A stretch of 64,000 bases of DNA from CAVQJU01 sp963712905 (GTDB lineage: Bacteria; Acidobacteriota; Vicinamibacteria; Vicinamibacterales; CAVVIG01), in the NCBI GenBank assembly GCA_963712905.1, contig CAVQJU010000013.1:124001-188000 (forward strand). Reading direction: 5' to 3'. The translations under genes and the position numbers were made by a program. Of this stretch, positions 63,579 to 64,000 are shown in pieces. Numbering within the stretch: position 1 is the stretch's first letter; the number at the start of each line of letters is the position of its first letter. The notes below the pieces were generated by a model. It had not been told where the DNA came from and did not search any database. It was given only the letters and a program-made list of their open reading frames with translations.

Positions 63579-64000
63579 ATGACACGTCAGCGGCTATTGG
63601 TCGTGCTCGGGCTTCTCGCCATCGTCTCCACGGGCGTGCATGCGCAGTGGTTGAATTTCCCGACGCCGGGAACGCCGCGCACGCGCGACGGCAAACCCGA
63701 TCTGACCGCGCCGGCGCCGCGGGCCCCCGACGGCAAGCCGGATCTCACGGGCGTGTGGATGCACGAGCTGACTTCGGTCGCGGAAATGAGACGCCTCTAC
63801 GGCCCGACCATCGATGCCGCCATCAAAGTGGACGTGCCCGGCATGGAGATCGGCACGCAGCACAAGTACGCTCTCGACATGCTCGTCGACCATCCGCCCG
63901 CAGAGGCAGCTTCACTGTTGCGGCCCGAGACCGTGGAACTGATGAAACGGCGTGCCGCCGACCGCGATCCCTCGGACGTGTGCAACGGCGTCCTTGGATT
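63579..64000 (+). CDS. Secreted protein with DGKPDLTGVW motif (partial)
   Basis: The frame runs off the window. ATG 63579 lies 9 bases after GGAGG (63565-63569); ATG 63570 is possible but almost abuts the ribosome site. The signal peptide is MTRQRLLVVLGLLAIVSTGV, cleavage near VHAQW. DGKPDLTAPAPRAPDGKPDL shows two DGKPDLT units, a hallmark of a large acidobacterial family of secreted proteins of unknown function. The later part has RRLYGPTIDAAIKVDVPGME. Confidence 0.75.
   Translation, partial: MTRQRLLVVLGLLAIVSTGVHAQWLNFPTPGTPRTRDGKPDLTAPAPRAPDGKPDLTGVWMHELTSVAEMRRLYGPTIDAAIKVDVPGMEIGTQHKYALDMLVDHPPAEAASLLRPETVELMKRRAADRDPSDVCNGVLG

Overview
High-GC bacterial chromosome segment. Several features point to an Acidobacteriota genome, probably of the Vicinamibacteria type. 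These are a DUF1552/DUF1592 pair, an ECF sigma factor near a Ser/Thr kinase with a TolB-like propeller, many secreted proteins of unknown function with motifs such as DGKPDLTGVW, and Tat-exported oxidoreductases. This assignment is inference from gene content; no rRNA is present. About a dozen genes show single-base frame changes in which the protein continues cleanly in another frame. The density and style suggest uncorrected indel errors in the assembly rather than mass pseudogenization, so I annotate whole genes across the breaks.

Layout. 1-11.4 kb is ordinary chromosome: a DUF4126 membrane protein, ECF sigma factor, secreted helical protein, c-type cytochromes, DinB protein, a divergent cupin/TetR pair with two perfect palindromic operators, an IMP dehydrogenase-family protein, a CBS protein, and a second ECF sigma factor. 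11.4-14.3 kb is a 962-residue receptor-type Ser/Thr kinase. 14.5-29.6 kb is a run of very large proteins on the plus strand, mostly overlapping by a few bases: PhoD-like metallophosphatase, DUF6603-like protein, three giant proteins without a named family, and a small basic protein. It ends on a tRNA-Ser(GCU) gene. Beyond the tRNA, 29.7-35.8 kb looks like accessory DNA: a PLD/DEAD-helicase/DUF3427 protein, a MESH1-like HD hydrolase, a GGGAFGN-motif protein and small proteins. 35.8-39.8 kb carries a probably leaderless MerR regulator coupled to a VIT/VWA protein, a coiled-coil protein and a SprT-like metalloprotease.

40.0-46.4 kb is the most striking block. Two membrane-anchored TIR-domain proteins flank an FtsZ/tubulin-superfamily GTPase and two membrane or secreted proteins, all on the minus strand. 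It is joined to a closely spaced upstream series of ankyrin, DUF1592, DUF1552, propeller and Ig-like genes (46.4-53.8 kb). I suggest it is an undescribed TIR/tubulin membrane-surveillance or defence system.

53.9-64 kb holds a ribbon-helix-helix/PIN toxin-antitoxin pair, a small peptide next to a DUF1036-like protein, a PEGA protein with a leader of three stem-loops, and two divergent copies of one three-gene cassette (secreted protein, metallo-beta-lactamase fold, secreted TGYW protein). In one copy the zinc-binding HxHxDH motif is destroyed. The window ends with a Tat-exported zinc alcohol dehydrogenase-like protein and the start of a secreted protein.
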